From NCBI GenBank assembly GCA_014647935.1, contig BMQD01000010.1:214823-278822 (forward strand): 64,000 nt of DNA, read 5' to 3'. Under the pieces are notes generated by a model. The model had not been told where the DNA came from and ran no database searches. It was given only the letters and a program-made list of their open reading frames with translations. The number at the start of each line of letters is the position of its first letter. Positions within the stretch are counted from its first letter, which is position 1. Positions 40,403 to 50,268 of this stretch are shown here, piece after piece. The position numbers were made by a program, and so were the translations under genes. Source of the DNA: Planomonospora parontospora. Its GTDB lineage: Bacteria; Actinomycetota; Actinomycetes; Streptosporangiales; Streptosporangiaceae.

Positions 40403-41107
40403 GTGGCTAAGTCATCCGGTGCGAGTCCCCCCGAGCGGAAAGGCGTGGCCCCATTGACCTCCTCGGCCCCGCTCGGGCTCCAGGGCGCCTACCTCTCCGG
40501 TGACCGCGCCGCACAGGACGAGCTCCGCGCCAAGCTCCTCGACGTGGCGAACCACCTCCTGCTCACCATCGGCCCGGAGAGCCTGTCGATGCGGCGCATC
40601 GCCGCCGAGGCGGGCTGCTCCACCACCGTCATCTACACCATGTTCGGCAGCAAGGAGGGCCTGGCCGAGGCGCTCTACCTGGAGGGCTTCGAGCGCTTCC
40701 GGCGCCGGCTGGAGGCCGTGCCCGCGCATCCGGACTCCCTGGAGCGCCTCACCGCGCTGGGCACCGCCTACCGGGAGGCCGCTCTGGCCGAGCCGGGTTA
40801 CTACAGCCTGATGTTCGAGCGGGCCATCCCCGGTTTCACCCCCAGCGAGCGGGCCAGGACCCTGGCCCGGGCGGCGCTCAACATCTTCGACCGGGTGATC
40901 GCCGACTGCATCTCGGCCGGCCAGCTCGTCCCCACCCAGCCCCGCAGGATCGCCGACGTGCTCTGGTCCGCGGCCCAGGGGGCGATCAGCTTGGAACGTG
41001 CCGGGCACCTGCGCGACGGCTCCGCCTTCGACGCCGCCACCCGGGCCATCATCCACCGCTACCTCGCGACCGGCACCGGACGGCCGGACCCGCCGGGCAC
41101 CGTCTAG
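40403..41107 (+). CDS. TetR/AcrR family transcriptional regulator
   Basis: 234 residues from the GTG at 40403; an in-frame GTG at 40445 with AAAGG upstream is an alternative and would remove a disordered N-terminus. The DNA-binding part is AKLLDVANHLLLTIGPESLSMRRIAAEAGCSTTVIYTMFGSKEGLAEALY in outline. The C-terminal domain (GYYSLMFERAIPGFTPS) is of the TetR_C_13/WHG type that often binds acyl or phenolic ligands. Divergence from the aldehyde dehydrogenase suggests it controls that gene. No strong palindrome was found in the intergenic region. Confidence 0.9.
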   Translation: MAKSSGASPPERKGVAPLTSSAPLGLQGAYLSGDRAAQDELRAKLLDVANHLLLTIGPESLSMRRIAAEAGCSTTVIYTMFGSKEGLAEALYLEGFERFRRRLEAVPAHPDSLERLTALGTAYREAALAEPGYYSLMFERAIPGFTPSERARTLARAALNIFDRVIADCISAGQLVPTQPRRIADVLWSAAQGAISLERAGHLRDGSAFDAATRAIIHRYLATGTGRPDPPGTV

Positions 41108-41195
41108 CCACCGGACGCCGGGACACCACGACCCGCCGCGCCGTCCGGCCACCGAGGCGTCGGGCACCCGCTCTCCGGGCCCCGGCGCCGGCCCG

Positions 41196-42659
41196 CTAGA
41201 CGCTCAGCGCCACCCACAGCTCGGCGCGGACCGCCGGGTCGTCCAGGTCGCGGCCGAGCAGCTCGGCGACCCGGCGCATGCGGTAGCGCAGGGTGTGCCG
41301 GTGCACCCCCAGCCGCTGGGCCGCCGCGTCCCAGTGCCCGTTGCAGGCCAGGTAGGCGCGGAGCGACTCCACCAGGTCGGCGCGGGAGCCGTACTCCCGG
41401 AGCGGGGCGAGCAGCGCTGAGGAGAACGCCGCAGCCACGTCGGCGTCCAGCAGTGCCAGCAGCCCCCGGCCCGCCAGGTCGGCGAAGCGCACGACCGGGC
41501 CGGCCGGGCCCCGGGCCGAGGCGAGCGCCCGGTCGGCCTGCTCGATCCCGGTCCGCAGCTCCTCCGGGCCCACCGGCGCGCCGACCCCGAGCGGGCAGGC
41601 CCCGGCCCGGGCGGCGAGGGCCGCGGCCGCCTCCTCCGCCCCGGCCGCGGGGACGAGGACCAGCACCCGGTCGCCGTCGGCCACCGCGACCTCCTCCCCC
41701 GCCGCCTCCAGCGCCGCCTCGCGGTCGCCTCCGGCGGCCAGCACCACCAGCGGCCCGTCGGGGAACCGGTCGCCCAACCGCTCCAGCGTCTCCCGGCCGG
41801 CCTCCACCTGGCCGGCCAGCAGCAGCCGGAGCGCCGCGGCGCGGACCCGGCGCTCGGCGGCCAGGTGCTCGCGGCCGTGCTCCAGCGCGAGGGTGAGCAG
41901 GGAGCCCGCCGCGTTGACCACGGTGTGCTCGACCGGTGTGAACGGCTTGCCGAGGCCGACCGCGAAGAACCCCCCGGTGCGGCGCGCGCCGACCGGCTGG
42001 ACGACGACGTGCTCCCCGGGGGTGGAGAAGGCGAGGCTGGCGGGGCTCCCGCCCTCCCGCGCGCGCCCGCGCAGGCGGCCGAGCTCGGGCAGAATCCCGC
42101 CGACGGCGGCCGCGCCCCGCCCCGCCGCGTGCCGTACGGCTCCCGCCTCGTCGAGCAGGACCGCCCAGCCGCCCAGCTCGCGGGCGAGGCGGTCGACCAC
42201 GGCCCGCGCCCCCTCGGGCCGCAGCGCCGCGCGGGTCAGCCGGCCCTGCGCCGCGAAGGCCCGGGTGATCTCCTCGTACTGCTCGGCGGCGAGCAGGTCG
42301 CTGACCGCCTTGCCGATCGCGACGAACGGGGTCTCGCGCGGCACCTCCAGCAGCGGCAGCCCCGCCCGGTCCGCGGCGGCCAGCAGCTCGGCGGGGATCT
42401 CCCCGTGCCCCAGGCCGACGCCGAACCCCAGCCCGCTGACCCCGCGGGCGACCAGGCGCCCGACGTACGGCCCGGCGCCCGCGGCGTCCAGCCGCATGCC
42501 GGTGGTCAGCACCAGCTCGCCGCCCTCCAGGAACGGGGTGGGGTCCTCCAGCTCGCTGACCGCGACCCAGCGCACCGGCCGGTCGAGCGCGTCGCGGCCG
42601 GTGAGCACGGAGAGGCCGAGCGGCGCCCGGTGCACGACGGTGCGGAGCGTCGGAGCCAC
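41196..42659 (-). CDS. PucR family transcriptional regulator (next to gabT)
   Basis: 487 residues from the GTG at 42659 behind GGGGAAGG. The N-terminal PucR ligand domain begins LRTVVHRAPLGLSVLTGRDALDRPVRWVAVSELEDPTPFLEGGELVLTTG (outline), a GGDEF-like middle domain follows, and the C-terminal helix-turn-helix is YLACNGHWDAAAQRLGVHRHTLRYRMRRVAELLGRDL. It is divergent from a GABA aminotransferase gene across 99 bases, the usual layout of PucR/GabR-like activators of amine catabolism. A member of the same family lies at 59128-60753. Confidence 0.93.
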   Translation of the reverse strand: MAPTLRTVVHRAPLGLSVLTGRDALDRPVRWVAVSELEDPTPFLEGGELVLTTGMRLDAAGAGPYVGRLVARGVSGLGFGVGLGHGEIPAELLAAADRAGLPLLEVPRETPFVAIGKAVSDLLAAEQYEEITRAFAAQGRLTRAALRPEGARAVVDRLARELGGWAVLLDEAGAVRHAAGRGAAAVGGILPELGRLRGRAREGGSPASLAFSTPGEHVVVQPVGARRTGGFFAVGLGKPFTPVEHTVVNAAGSLLTLALEHGREHLAAERRVRAAALRLLLAGQVEAGRETLERLGDRFPDGPLVVLAAGGDREAALEAAGEEVAVADGDRVLVLVPAAGAEEAAAALAARAGACPLGVGAPVGPEELRTGIEQADRALASARGPAGPVVRFADLAGRGLLALLDADVAAAFSSALLAPLREYGSRADLVESLRAYLACNGHWDAAAQRLGVHRHTLRYRMRRVAELLGRDLDDPAVRAELWVALSV

Positions 42660-42758
42660 GGCGACCTTCCCCTTTTGTACGTCACGGCCATATCGGTCCC
42701 GGCGATTTTGCCATAGTGCATCATCGGCACGTGGGCCCGGCCCGCATACCGTCACAGC

Positions 42759-44111
42759 ATGAGCACCGTCACCCAGGGCGGCCCGTCCCTCCCCCAGGAG
42801 CGCCGCGTCGTCACCGAGATCCCCGGTCCGAGGTCCCGCGAGCTGTTCGCGCGCAAGCAGTCGGCCGTCCCGCCGGGCATCGGCACGACGCTGCCGGTCT
42901 TCGTGACCCGCGCGGGCGGCGGCGTCGTCGTCGACGCCGACGGCAACTCGCTGATCGACTTCGGCTCGGGCATCGCGGTGACGAGCGTCGGCAACTCCGC
43001 GCCGCGCGTGGTCGAGCGGGTGCGGCGGCAGGCCGCGGACTTCACGCACACCTGCTTCATGGTCACCCCGTACGAGTCGTACGTGCAGGTCGCCGAGAAG
43101 CTCAACGAGATCACCCCCGGCGACCATGCCAAGCGCACCTTCCTGCTCAACAGCGGCGCCGAGGCCGTGGAGAACGCGGTCAAGGTCGCCCGGCACGCCA
43201 CCGGCCGCCCCGCGGTCGTGGTCTTCGACCACGGCTACCACGGCCGGACCCTGCTGACGATGTCCCTGACGGCCAAGAACATGCCGTACAAGCACCGCTT
43301 CGGCCCGTTCGCCCCCGAGGTCTACCGGGTGCCGCTGGCCTACCCGTTCCGCTGGCCCACGGGCGCGGAGAACTGCGCCGAGGAGGCGGCGGCGCAGGCC
43401 ATCGACCAGATCGACAAGCAGGTCGGCGCCGGGAACGTGGCGGCGGTCGTGATCGAGCCGATCGCCGGCGAGGGCGGCTTCATCGAGCCGGCCAAGGGCT
43501 TCCTGCCGCGGATCGCCGAGTACTGCCGGGCCAACGGCATCGTCTTCATCGCCGACGAGGTGCAGACCGGCTTCGCCCGCACCGGCCACCTGTTCGCCTG
43601 CGAGGACGAGGGCATCGTCCCCGACATCATCGTCACCGCCAAGGGCATCGCGGGCGGCCTGCCGCTGGCCGCCGTCACCGGCCGGGCCGAGATCCTCGAC
43701 AGGGTGCACGTCGGCGGCCTGGGCGGCACCTACGGCGGCAACCCGCTGGCCTGCGAGGCCGCGCTCGGGGTGCTGGAGACCATCGAGGCCGAGGACCTGG
43801 TCGGGAAGGCCCGCCGGATCGGCGAGGTCATGCTGCCCCGGCTGCGGGCCCTCGCCGAGCGCGCCCCGATCGTCGGCGACGTGCGCGGCCGGGGCGCCAT
43901 GACCGCCATCGAGCTGGTCGTCCCGGGCACCCTGGAGCCGCACCCCACCGCCGCGGCCGAGATCGCCCGGCGCTGCCACGCCGAGGGCCTGCTCGTGCTG
44001 ACCGCGGGCACCTACGGCAACGTGCTGCGTTTCCTGCCTCCGCTGGTCATGCCCGAGCACCTGCTCCAGGAGGCGCTGGAGATCCTGGAGAAGGCGGTCT
44101 GCGAGGTCTGA
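42759..44111 (+). CDS. gabT: 4-aminobutyrate aminotransferase (class III)
   Basis: 450 residues. PLP-dependent transfer of the GABA amino group to 2-oxoglutarate, giving succinate semialdehyde. The lysine is in VTAKGIAGGLPL; SGAEAVENAVKVARHATGR, GYHGRT, EPIAGEGGF and IADEVQTGFARTG are class III signatures, and the long N-terminus and THTCFMVTPYE favour GabT over ornithine enzymes. No Shine-Dalgarno sequence precedes the ATG, so a leaderless message is possible. It is divergent from a PucR regulator and ends at a strong intrinsic terminator. A semialdehyde dehydrogenase may be one of the two aldehyde dehydrogenases in the window. Confidence 0.94.
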   Translation: MSTVTQGGPSLPQERRVVTEIPGPRSRELFARKQSAVPPGIGTTLPVFVTRAGGGVVVDADGNSLIDFGSGIAVTSVGNSAPRVVERVRRQAADFTHTCFMVTPYESYVQVAEKLNEITPGDHAKRTFLLNSGAEAVENAVKVARHATGRPAVVVFDHGYHGRTLLTMSLTAKNMPYKHRFGPFAPEVYRVPLAYPFRWPTGAENCAEEAAAQAIDQIDKQVGAGNVAAVVIEPIAGEGGFIEPAKGFLPRIAEYCRANGIVFIADEVQTGFARTGHLFACEDEGIVPDIIVTAKGIAGGLPLAAVTGRAEILDRVHVGGLGGTYGGNPLACEAALGVLETIEAEDLVGKARRIGEVMLPRLRALAERAPIVGDVRGRGAMTAIELVVPGTLEPHPTAAAEIARRCHAEGLLVLTAGTYGNVLRFLPPLVMPEHLLQEALEILEKAVCEV

Positions 44112-44127
44112 CCGTTTATCACGATCC

Positions 44128-44165
44128 AAAAGGGGCACCCGGCTTGATGCCGTGTGCCCCTTTTT
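44128..44165 (+). terminator. Rho-independent terminator after gabT
   Basis: GGGGCAC and CGGC pair with GCCG and GTGCCCC around a TTGAT loop, with one mismatch, preceded by AAAA and followed by TTTTT. It begins 17 bases past the gabT stop and is the only classical T-tailed terminator seen here. Confidence 0.92.
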
Positions 44166-44270
44166 GTCGTCGCTCAACCCGCTCCCGGGAGGCGATTTAA
44201 CCGCAGCTTGGGACTCAGCAAAGCGATCACTGAGGGTGGCGAGGTTATAACGGTTCCGACGGGAGACTGC

Positions 44271-44534
44271 GTGATCAGGACGGGAAGCGCGATGCACTGG
44301 AGGCCGACCGCGACGGCACGGCTCATTATGTTCGACCCGGAGGGCCTGACCCCCGCCCAGTGCGAGGGGGACGCCTGCGTGGCCTGCCACAAGCGGTGGC
44401 CCCGCCCCAGGGTCCGGATCGGCCGCCTCCCCAGCGAAGCGGTCGTGCTCGCCTGCCCGGACTGCGCCGAGGCGCTGCTCCCGCAGCGGGCGGGCAACGT
44501 CTACCCCCTGTCCCGCAGCGTGGCCTTCTCCTGA
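44271..44534 (+). CDS. Small protein with two CxxC pairs
   Basis: 87 residues from the GTG at 44271, chosen for the GGGAG ribosome site six bases upstream and a TATAAC -10-like element at 44246-44251; a longer frame starts inside the gabT terminator and is unlikely. The protein has C-x-x-C in GDACVACHKRWPRP and another in LACPDCAEALL, spaced about 33 residues apart, plus HW at the N-terminus, so a zinc ribbon or knuckle is plausible. I do not recognise the family. It stands alone, convergent with the peptide-binding protein gene. Coding status rests on the cysteine pattern and promoter signals. Confidence 0.6.
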   Translation: MIRTGSAMHWRPTATARLIMFDPEGLTPAQCEGDACVACHKRWPRPRVRIGRLPSEAVVLACPDCAEALLPQRAGNVYPLSRSVAFS

Positions 44535-44561
44535 CGGGCCGGGAGGATCCGGGAGAAGGCG

Positions 44562-44593
44562 GCGCCCTCCCCCGCCGGAGCGGGGAAGGGCGC
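44562..44593 (-). terminator. Stem-loop terminator of the peptide transporter operon
   Basis: A 13-base inverted repeat (44562-44574 with 44581-44593, one mismatch) encloses a six-base loop 16 bases beyond the stop of the binding-protein gene, and also follows the convergent small gene. Confidence 0.7.
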
Positions 44594-44608
44594 GGTGGCA
44601 CGCAGGGC

Positions 44609-46327
44609 CTACTTGGTGAAGCCGACCGCGGTCCAGTCCTTCGGGTCGGCGAAACCGAAGGAGCCGTAGTTGGCCAGGTTCTTCTTGGTCCCGTAGATGT
44701 CCGGCCGCTGGTACAGCGGGATGGTGTGGACCAGGTCCCAGATCAGCTTGTCTGCCTGGTTGCCCAGGTCGATGGCCTTCTGCGGGTCCATCTCACCGGC
44801 CGCCTGCTCGATCAGGGCGTCGAGCTCGGGGGTGCCGGTGCGCGGGAAGTTGCTGCCGTAGTTGTCCGGCCCCGTCGGCGTCTTGTAGATCTGCGGCAGG
44901 GAGGTGTTCGGGAAGGGCGTGCCCAGCCAGGAGAACGGCACCAGGTCGAAGTTGCCGGGGATGATGTAGTCGTCGAAGAACTTGTCGTCCGGGACCGCCT
45001 CCACGGTGACCTTGACGCCGATCTCCTTCAGCATCGCCTGGGTGAGCTCACCCTCCTGCTTGGCCACGGGCAGCGAGGCCGGAACGGTGAAGCGGACGGC
45101 GAACTCCTTGCCGTCCTTCTTGCGGTACTCGCCCTCCTGCTTCCAGCCGGCGGCCTCCAGCAGCTGCTTGGCCTTTTCCGGGTTGTACTTGCCGACCTCG
45201 CCGGAGTTGTCCACGTAGCCCTTGTGGGTGTTCATGTACAGGTGGTTGCCGAGCGTCTGGATCGGCCAGTCCATGTCCTTGAGGTCGGACGCGGCGATCG
45301 TCTCGCGGTTGATGCCCATCGCGACGGCCTGGCGGACCGACTTGTCCTTCAGCAGCTCGCTGGAGCCGTTGACGGTGATGTGGCGCCAGTTCGGGGCCGC
45401 GGCCTTGCGGATGTCGGAGTTCGCCACCTCCTTGACCCGCTTGAGGCCGGCGGCGTCGCCCGCGGCGATCTCGACCGCGTCGAGCTCGCCGTTGACGAAG
45501 GCGTTGATCGTCGCACCGGTCTCCATGGCACGGAAGATCACCTTGTCGAGCTTGGCCTTGCGGCCCCACCACTTGTCGTCGCGGACCAGGGTGACGGCCT
45601 TGGTGGTCTCGTTGATGGACTCGACCTTGAACGGGCCGGCGGTGACGGGGATCTTGCCGACCCAGCCCTCGTTGAAGACCTCGGGGTCGTCGTTGGTGGA
45701 GGCCGGGTAGAGCGGCGCGAACATGTTCTTCCAGTCCGGGTACTGCTTGGCGAAGGTCACCACGACGTCCTTGTCGGTGGCGCCCTTCTCCACGGACTTC
45801 ACTCGGTCGTAGCCGTCGGTCGAGGAGACCTGGTACTTCTTCTCCTCGCCGTTCAGGGCCTTCCACTGCGCCTGGAAGTCCTTGTAGGTGATCGGCGTCC
45901 CGTCCGACCAGGTCGCCTTCTCGTGGATCTTGTAGGTGACGACCTGGGTCTCGCCCTGCAGCTCCATCTTCCACTCGGTGACGTAGTCCGGGTGGTTGAC
46001 GACGTCGGCCTTGTCGTCGGAGCGGAAGGCGCTCGGCATGAGCGCCTCCATCACCTGGTCGGTGTTGTCGTGGGTGCCGTTGACCTGGTTGTAGTTCCAG
46101 TTCGACTGCCACGAGCTGGTGGCCAGGGTCACGGTGCCGCCCTCGGCGACCTGCTCGTAGGCGACCGGGTTGATGGAGATGCCCGGCAGCTGGGCGGCGG
46201 CCTGCTGGGCCTCCTTGGCGGCCTCGGTCGAACCGGCCTTCGGCTTGTCCGCGGCACCGCCGCCGCAGGCGGTGAGGGCCATGGCCAGGAGCGCGGCCCC
46301 GGCGGCGGCCTTGTGGGCGACCTTCAC
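44609..46327 (-). CDS. Peptide ABC transporter substrate-binding lipoprotein (SBP_bac_5)
   Basis: 572 residues, exported lipoprotein: MKVAHKAAAGAALLAMALTAC has a lipobox ending in Cys21. Family features are the YEQVAEGGTVTLATSSW start of the mature domain, KIHEKATWSDGTPITYKDFQAQW, MGINRETIA, and a C-terminal PLYQRPDIYGTKKNL region, all of the DppA/OppA class. It is the last gene of the operon dppB-dppC-dppDF-dppA. Such proteins bind di- or oligopeptides but also nickel, heme or glycosides; no motif here discriminates. Nearby PucR and gabT genes make peptide or amine nutrition a reasonable inference. Confidence 0.94.
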   Translation of the reverse strand: MKVAHKAAAGAALLAMALTACGGGAADKPKAGSTEAAKEAQQAAAQLPGISINPVAYEQVAEGGTVTLATSSWQSNWNYNQVNGTHDNTDQVMEALMPSAFRSDDKADVVNHPDYVTEWKMELQGETQVVTYKIHEKATWSDGTPITYKDFQAQWKALNGEEKKYQVSSTDGYDRVKSVEKGATDKDVVVTFAKQYPDWKNMFAPLYPASTNDDPEVFNEGWVGKIPVTAGPFKVESINETTKAVTLVRDDKWWGRKAKLDKVIFRAMETGATINAFVNGELDAVEIAAGDAAGLKRVKEVANSDIRKAAAPNWRHITVNGSSELLKDKSVRQAVAMGINRETIAASDLKDMDWPIQTLGNHLYMNTHKGYVDNSGEVGKYNPEKAKQLLEAAGWKQEGEYRKKDGKEFAVRFTVPASLPVAKQEGELTQAMLKEIGVKVTVEAVPDDKFFDDYIIPGNFDLVPFSWLGTPFPNTSLPQIYKTPTGPDNYGSNFPRTGTPELDALIEQAAGEMDPQKAIDLGNQADKLIWDLVHTIPLYQRPDIYGTKKNLANYGSFGFADPKDWTAVGFTK

Positions 46328-46346
46328 GTGTTCCTCCAGGGAATCT

Positions 46347-48443
46347 CTACGGACGCGGGGCCGGGACGGCCTCGACGCCTTCGGGGTAGTGGCAGGCGGC
46401 GCCGTGGTCGGCGCCGGACGCGAGCCGTACGACGGAGGGCTCCTCCTCCGCGCACCTGCGCGCCTCCGGCTCGCCCAGCAGGGCGCGCTTCGGGCAGCGG
46501 GTGCGGAACCTGCACCCCGACGGCGGGTCCGCCGGGCTGGGCAGGTCGCCCTCGAGCAGGATGCGCGTGCGCGTGCGCTCCTTCTCGGGGTCGGGCAGCG
46601 GGATCGCCGAGAGCAGCGCCCGCGTGTAGGGGTGCGCTGGCGCGCCGTACACCTCGTCGACCTCGCCGATCTCGGCGATCTTCCCGAGGTACATGACCGC
46701 GACGCGGTCGGCGATGTGCCGGACCACCGACAGGTCGTGCGCGACGAACAGGTAGGACAGGCCCAGGCGGACCTTCAGGTCCTCCAGCAGGTTGATCACG
46801 CCCGCCTGGATGGAGACGTCCAGTGCCGAGACCGGCTCGTCCAGCACGACCAGCTTCGGTTCCAGCGCCAGGGCGCGGGCGATGCCGATGCGCTGGCGCT
46901 GGCCGCCGGAGAAGTGCTGCGGGTAGCGCTCGGCGTGCTCGGGCGCCAGGCCCACCAGGGTGAGCAGCTCGGCCACCCTGCTCTTGACGGCCTTGGCGTC
47001 CTTGCGGCCGTGCGCGCGCAGCGGCTCGGCGAGGATGTCGCCGACCGGCATGCGCGGGTCGAGCGCGGCCATCGGGTCCTGGAAGACGATCTGCAGGTCC
47101 TGGCGCAGTCCCCTGCGCTCGGCCTTGGCGAGCTTCGCGCTGTCCTTGCCGAGCACCACGACCGTGCCGCCCTGCGGGGCCGACAGCTGCATGATCTGCT
47201 GGAGCGTGGTCGTCTTGCCGCAGCCGGACTCGCCGACCAGAGCCAGCGTCTCGCCCTCGCGGACGTCGAAGCTGATCCCGTCCACCGCGTACACGGTGCC
47301 GACCCGGCGCTTGAACACCGCGCCCTTCATGAGCGGGTAGTGCCGGATCAGGTCGCCGACCTGGAGCACGGTCTCCCGCTCCTCGCGCGGCCCGGGCTCC
47401 TCCGCCTCGGCCGGCGGCTCCGGCACCGGGTAGACGTCCGCGCCGTCCAGGTCCTTGAGGTCGATCTCGTGCGCGCGGATGCACGCCGCCATGCGGCCGC
47501 CGGCGCCGATCCGCTCCAGCTCCGGCTCGGCGTCGTCGCACGCGTCGACCTTGAGCGGGCAGCGCGGCGCGAACGGGCACCCCGGCGGGAGGGCCGCGGG
47601 CGACGGCGGGTTGCCCTCGATCGGGATCAGCCGCGCGGTCGGCCGGTCCATCCGCGGGATCGAGGCGAGCAGGCCCATCGTGTACGGCATGCGCGGCCGG
47701 TAGTAGATCTCGTCCACCGCGCCCAGCTCGACCGGCTTTCCGGCGTACATCACCAGCACCCGGTCGGCCAGCCCGGCGACCACGCCGAGATCGTGAGTGA
47801 TCATGACGATCGCGGCGCCGGTCTCCCGCTGCGCGGTCTTGAGGACCTCCAGCACCTGCGCCTGGATCGTCACGTCGAGCGCGGTGGTCGGCTCGTCGCA
47901 GATCAGCACGTCGGGGTCGTTGGCGATGGCCATGGCGATCATCGCGCGCTGGCGCATGCCCCCGGAGAACTCGTGCGGGAACGCCTTGGCCCGCGCGTGC
48001 GGGTGCGGGATGCCGACCAGGTCGAGCAGCTCCACCGCCCGCTTGGCGGCGGCGTCCCCGCTCACCTTCTGGTGCACGCGCACGGCCTCGGCGATCTGGT
48101 CGCCGATCGTGTAGACCGGGGTGAAGGCGGAGAGCGGGTCCTGGAAGATCATGCCGATGCCCTTGCCGCGGAGCCGGGTCAGCTCCTCCTCCGGCGCACC
48201 GATCAGTTCCCGGCCGTGCAGCCGCACCGAGCCGCTGACCTCGGCGCCCTCCGGGAGCAGGCCCATCACGGCGAGCGAGGTCACCGACTTGCCGGAACCG
48301 GACTCGCCGACGATGCCGAGGATCTCGCCCCGGTCGAGCCGGTAGCTCACGCCGCGCACGGCCTTGACGCCGCCGCGGAAGGTGACGTTGAGGTCGCTGA
48401 CCTCGAGGACGGGCGCGCCTCGCCCGGTGGTCGGCTCGTTCAC
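46347..48443 (-). CDS. Peptide ABC transporter ATP-binding protein, fused DppD-DppF
   Basis: 698 residues made of two complete ATPases. The first (about 10-335) has Walker A GESGSGKS, signature FSGGMRQR, Walker [13 protein letters not shown]; the second (about 375-690) has [28 protein letters not shown]. Each ends in the oligo_HPY domain with a cysteine cluster (GCPFAPRCP and GCRFRTRCP), which can carry an iron-sulphur cluster in DppD/DppF. Fusion into one chain is a known variant, but separate genes are commoner. The GTG start overlaps the stop of the preceding permease by GTGA. Confidence 0.95.
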   Translation of the reverse strand: MNEPTTGRGAPVLEVSDLNVTFRGGVKAVRGVSYRLDRGEILGIVGESGSGKSVTSLAVMGLLPEGAEVSGSVRLHGRELIGAPEEELTRLRGKGIGMIFQDPLSAFTPVYTIGDQIAEAVRVHQKVSGDAAAKRAVELLDLVGIPHPHARAKAFPHEFSGGMRQRAMIAMAIANDPDVLICDEPTTALDVTIQAQVLEVLKTAQRETGAAIVMITHDLGVVAGLADRVLVMYAGKPVELGAVDEIYYRPRMPYTMGLLASIPRMDRPTARLIPIEGNPPSPAALPPGCPFAPRCPLKVDACDDAEPELERIGAGGRMAACIRAHEIDLKDLDGADVYPVPEPPAEAEEPGPREERETVLQVGDLIRHYPLMKGAVFKRRVGTVYAVDGISFDVREGETLALVGESGCGKTTTLQQIMQLSAPQGGTVVVLGKDSAKLAKAERRGLRQDLQIVFQDPMAALDPRMPVGDILAEPLRAHGRKDAKAVKSRVAELLTLVGLAPEHAERYPQHFSGGQRQRIGIARALALEPKLVVLDEPVSALDVSIQAGVINLLEDLKVRLGLSYLFVAHDLSVVRHIADRVAVMYLGKIAEIGEVDEVYGAPAHPYTRALLSAIPLPDPEKERTRTRILLEGDLPSPADPPSGCRFRTRCPKRALLGEPEARRCAEEEPSVVRLASGADHGAACHYPEGVEAVPAPRP

Positions 48444-49288
48444 TGGTTGCTCCCCGGGTCGAGGGCGTCGCGCAGGCCGTCGCCGACGAGGTTGACGCTG
48501 AGGACGAGCAGCACGAGCAGGCCCGCCGGGAAGGCGAAGAGCCACGGGTAGCCGATGGCCTTGGCGCTGCCGTCCGCGATGAGCGTGCCGAGCGAGACGT
48601 CGGGCGGCTGGATGCCGAAGCCGAAGAACGACAGCGCCGCCTCGCCGATGATCGCCGCGCTGACGTTGAGCGTGGCGTCGATGATCAGAAGTGAGGAGAT
48701 GTTCGGCAGGATGTGCCGCAGGATGATCTTCCAGGCCGGGATGCCCATGTACCGCGCGGCCGCCACGAACTCGCGCTCCCGCAGGGAGAGCGTCATGCTC
48801 CGCACCATCCGGGAAGTGATCATCCAGGAGAAGAGCGCGAGCAGGACCACGAACCAGAGCCAGGATCCGCCCTTGAGCCGGGGCGAGACGATCGCGATGA
48901 TCAGGAAGCTCGGCAGCACGAGCAGCAGGTCCGTCGCCCACATCAGGGCCTTGTCCACCCAGCCGCCGACATAGCCGGCGGTGGCGCCGACCAAGGCGGC
49001 CAGGCCGGTGGAGAAGAGCGCGACGAGGAAGCCGATGACGATCGACTTCTGCATGCCGCGCAGCGTGACCGCGTAGACGTCCTGGCCGATCTGGGTGGTG
49101 CCCCACCAGTGGCCGTCCTCATCGAACGAGGGCGGCTCCATGAAGGCCAGGAAGTCCTTGTCGGTCCAGTCGTGCGGGCCGAGGAAGGGGCCGGCGTAGG
49201 CCAGCAGCAGGAGCAGGGCCAGCGCCAGCAGGCCGTAGCGGGACTGCGGGTTCCGCAGCATGCGGGCAAGAACGATCTTGGAACGCAT
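48440..49288 (-). CDS. Peptide ABC transporter permease, DppC type
   Basis: 282 residues, six membrane spans. DppC/OppC features: N-terminal helix [22 protein letters not shown], a short extracellular loop with [26 protein letters not shown], the EAA loop [23 protein letters not shown] that docks to the ATPase, and [20 protein letters not shown] near the end. It lies two bases after the DppB stop and overlaps the ATPase gene by four, so the three are tightly coupled. Confidence 0.95.
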   Translation of the reverse strand: MRSKIVLARMLRNPQSRYGLLALALLLLLAYAGPFLGPHDWTDKDFLAFMEPPSFDEDGHWWGTTQIGQDVYAVTLRGMQKSIVIGFLVALFSTGLAALVGATAGYVGGWVDKALMWATDLLLVLPSFLIIAIVSPRLKGGSWLWFVVLLALFSWMITSRMVRSMTLSLREREFVAAARYMGIPAWKIILRHILPNISSLLIIDATLNVSAAIIGEAALSFFGFGIQPPDVSLGTLIADGSAKAIGYPWLFAFPAGLLVLLVLSVNLVGDGLRDALDPGSNQ

Positions 49289-49290
49289 CC

Positions 49291-50268
49291 CTAGCTCACC
49301 CGCACCCGGGGGTCGATGGCGGACACGATCAGGTCCGACAGGAAGCCCGCGACCAGGACGCAGACGGCGGCGAACAGGCTCACCGCGGCGACCGAGTTGA
49401 CGTCGTGGCTCTGGATCGAGTCGACCAGCCAGGCACCCATGCCGTGCCAGCCGAAGATCTTCTCGGTGAAGGTCGCACCGGTCAGCATCGTGCCGAACGA
49501 GAAGGCGAAGTAGGTCGCGACGGGGACCAGCGAGGTCCGCAGCGCGTGCTTGAACAGCGCGTTCCTGCGGCTGAGCCCCTTGGCGCGGGCGGTGCGGATG
49601 AAGTCCTGGCCCAGTACGTCGAGCATCATGTTCCGCTGGATCCGGCTGTAGTAGGCGATCTGACCGAGGGTGAGGGAGATCGTCGGCAGGATCAGGTGGT
49701 TGAGCCGGTTGGTGAGCTGGTCCCAGCCGCTCAGCGCCGGGTTGTACTCGCCGGTGTACTCCAGGAGGGTGAAGCCCAGGACGCCGTTGAGCCCGGCGGC
49801 GGCGACGGTGAGGAGCGTGGCGAGCACGAAGACGGGGATCGCCATGACGACGAACGCGCCCACCCCGATCGCCCGGTCGCTGATCCTGTACTGCTTGACC
49901 GCGGCGTAGGCGCCGACGCTCACCCCGACCGCGGCCCCGAGGATCGTGCCGACGAGCAGCAGCCGCAGGCTCACCCCGACCCGGCGGCCCAGTTCCTCGT
50001 TGACCGGCTTGCCGTCCCAGGTCCTGCCCAGGTCGCCCGTGGCGACTCCGGCGGCCCAGGTGACGTAGCGCTGGAAGACCGGCGTCTTGTCGTTGAGGTT
50101 GTACTGCTCCAGCGTCGCGTCGATGACGGCCTCGGCCACCGGCGGCTGACGGCCCTCGTACTTGTAGCGCGGGTTCAGGCTCGTCGCGGCGAGGAAGTAG
50201 GCCATGCTCGCGGCGATCGCCACCAGCAGCACATTGCTGACCAGCCGTTTGAACAGGTAGGCGCCCAT
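49291..50268 (-). CDS. Peptide ABC transporter permease, DppB type
   Basis: 325 residues, first gene of the operon. The N-terminus AYLFKRLVSNVLLVAIAASMAYFLAA is that of DppB/OppB; the EAA loop is DFIRTARAKGLSRRNALFKHALRTSLVP, and EKIFGWHGMGAWLVDSIQSHDV is the conserved periplasmic part. Two successive ATG codons (50271 and 50268) follow GGGGAGG; the second has better spacing. The large AT-richer region upstream holds the promoter. The protein pairs with DppC to form the channel. Confidence 0.94.
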   Translation of the reverse strand: MGAYLFKRLVSNVLLVAIAASMAYFLAATSLNPRYKYEGRQPPVAEAVIDATLEQYNLNDKTPVFQRYVTWAAGVATGDLGRTWDGKPVNEELGRRVGVSLRLLLVGTILGAAVGVSVGAYAAVKQYRISDRAIGVGAFVVMAIPVFVLATLLTVAAAGLNGVLGFTLLEYTGEYNPALSGWDQLTNRLNHLILPTISLTLGQIAYYSRIQRNMMLDVLGQDFIRTARAKGLSRRNALFKHALRTSLVPVATYFAFSFGTMLTGATFTEKIFGWHGMGAWLVDSIQSHDVNSVAAVSLFAAVCVLVAGFLSDLIVSAIDPRVRVS

